A stretch of DNA of 6,354 bases, taken from JBOGIG01 sp050742455. GTDB taxonomy: Bacteria; Actinomycetota; Acidimicrobiia; Acidimicrobiales; JBOGIG01. The notes below the pieces were generated by a model, which worked only from the letters and a program-made list of their open reading frames with translations, had not been told where the DNA came from and did not search any database. The stretch lies in NCBI GenBank assembly GCA_050742455.1, contig JBOGIG010000118.1, positions 1 to 6,354 on the forward strand, written 5' to 3'. A program made the translations under genes and the position numbers. Below are positions 5,335 through 6,354 of this stretch, piece by piece (within the stretch, counting starts at the first letter, position 1; each line of letters opens with the position of its first letter).

Positions 5335-6354
5335 GTGAAAAAACAACTCTTCATCGTGCTGGCCGTCCTGGGCTTGTTGGCCACCGGGTGCAACGGCGAT
5401 TCGTTCAGCTCTGCCTTCGATGCAGGATCGCCCTATGCCGCGATGGTCAACGGTCATGCCATCTCGCAGAACGATCTGAACGCCGAATTGGAAGCCATCA
5501 AGGCCAACGGGACCTACCTGGCAGCGCTCAGCTCCCAGACACCGGTGGTCGGCGACGGACAGGGGACCTTCGACGCCGGCTTTGCGTCCAAGGTCCTCAA
5601 TCGTCAGATCACCTATGCCGTCATCTCCCAGGCGGTGTCCTCCCGCCACCTGGACATCACTCCGGCCGATCTCACCCTGGCCCGAGCCGACGCCGTCACC
5701 TCGGTGCGGGGATCCAAGATCTTCGACGGCTTCCCCCTGTGGTACCAAAAGGTGCTGACCCGCCGCGCCGCCCAGGTAACGGCCCTGGAGGCCAATCTCA
5801 TCGGGGCCAACGTAAGCCAGCCGGCCATCGCCCAGTACTACCAGGCCCACCAGTCGAGCTTCGTGATCACCTGCGTGCGCCACATCCTGGTGACGACCCA
5901 GGCCAGCGCCAACGCCATTTACGCCGAAATAGCCGCCGGGGCCAACTTTGCCCAACTGGCCCGTACGCAGTCGATCGATTCGGGTAGTGCCTCCTCGGGA
6001 GGCGACCTGGGATGCGGGGCTGCGGGTCGGTTCATTCCCCAGTTCGAGTCGGCCATGAATGCCCTGCCCGTGGGGGTGGTCAGCTCGCCTGTGCAAACCC
6101 AGTACGGATGGCACATCATCCAGGTCACCCAGCGCCATCCAGAAGCCCTGGCCCAGGCCTCGTCTCAGATCCGGGCTTCCCTCCTGGCCCCATCCCAGAA
6201 GGCCTTCTCCAATCTCTTGGAAGGCTCCATCCTCCAGTCGCACGTGTATGTAAACCCGCGCTACGGGCATTACGTCGACACCGGTCCGAGCGTGGCCGTC
6301 AACCCGCCCTCTCCGCCGAGCCCTGCTGTAGTGCCGGCATCACTGGCCCCCGTA
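5335..6354 (+). CDS. Parvulin-type peptidyl-prolyl cis-trans isomerase lipoprotein (3' truncated by window edge)
   Basis: This is a SurA/PrsA-like folding catalyst that isomerises Xaa-Pro bonds in exported proteins, probably tethered to the outer face of the cytoplasmic membrane. The GTG start gives MKKQLFIVLAVLGLLATGCN: a short basic N-terminus, a hydrophobic core, and a lipobox-like ATGC with Cys19. The Ala at -3 is less usual than Leu. A SurA-N-like segment begins near residue 35 (AAMVNGHAISQNDLNAEL). The parvulin domain spans about residues 179-270: RHILV (182-186), ANFAQLARTQSID, GGDLG, GRFIPQFESAM and YGWHIIQV (W259, H260). Residues from about 322 are Pro/Ser/Ala-rich, and the frame is still open at residue 340 where the window ends. 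The C-terminal end is therefore unknown. Two Cys residues, C180 and C227, lie inside the parvulin domain. It is divergent from the acyltransferase. Family assignment is strong; the lipoprotein call is moderately strong. Confidence 0.9.
   Translation, partial: MKKQLFIVLAVLGLLATGCNGDSFSSAFDAGSPYAAMVNGHAISQNDLNAELEAIKANGTYLAALSSQTPVVGDGQGTFDAGFASKVLNRQITYAVISQAVSSRHLDITPADLTLARADAVTSVRGSKIFDGFPLWYQKVLTRRAAQVTALEANLIGANVSQPAIAQYYQAHQSSFVITCVRHILVTTQASANAIYAEIAAGANFAQLARTQSIDSGSASSGGDLGCGAAGRFIPQFESAMNALPVGVVSSPVQTQYGWHIIQVTQRHPEALAQASSQIRASLLAPSQKAFSNLLEGSILQSHVYVNPRYGHYVDTGPSVAVNPPSPPSPAVVPASLAPV

Noticed and set aside
5284..6270. A 328-codon open frame on the minus strand opposite the PPIase gene
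   Set aside because: The plus-strand frame has a signal peptide and clear parvulin motifs, whereas the antisense product is Gly-rich with no domain.

Overview
The window is high-GC bacterial DNA, and its gene content points to an actinobacterium. The PPIase lipoprotein style and the pth-mfd-PPIase order suggest something near the class Acidimicrobiia; that placement is inference from memory, since no ribosomal RNA is present. Four protein-coding genes account for almost all of it: the 3' end of pth (peptidyl-tRNA hydrolase, plus strand), a complete mfd (transcription-repair coupling factor, plus strand), a complete membrane acyltransferase of the acyltransferase-3 family (minus strand), and the 5' part of a parvulin-type peptidyl-prolyl isomerase lipoprotein (plus strand, running off the right edge).

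Layout: positions 1-318 hold the last 105 codons of pth, ending in a Gly-Ser repeat tail encoded by a 9-bp tandem array. After 18 bases mfd starts (337-3903). It encodes a full-length Mfd with intact UvrB-like, RNA-polymerase-binding and RecG-like translocase modules, but with an in-frame 15-bp tandem array that inserts a GGSAV-type repeat into the D3 region. The acyltransferase gene (5152-3785, minus) converges on mfd and runs 119 bp into its 3' end. A 182-bp divergent intergenic region (5153-5334) separates it from the PPIase gene, which has a -10-like hexamer placed for a leaderless or nearly leaderless mRNA.

The pth, mfd and PPIase genes are a housekeeping block (translation recycling, transcription-coupled repair, extracytoplasmic protein folding). 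The acyltransferase is the odd member: opposite strand, unrelated role (probably O-acylation of a cell-surface glycan), and apparently sitting between genes that I would expect to be adjacent.

I see no tRNA, rRNA, CRISPR, transposase, attachment site or toxin-antitoxin pair, and no evidence for a new multi-gene system. The most unusual signals are the two in-frame Gly/Ser-coding tandem arrays in neighbouring housekeeping genes, the antisense overlap that gives the acyltransferase an arginine-rich tail, and the overlapping start/stop chain at the pth-mfd junction.
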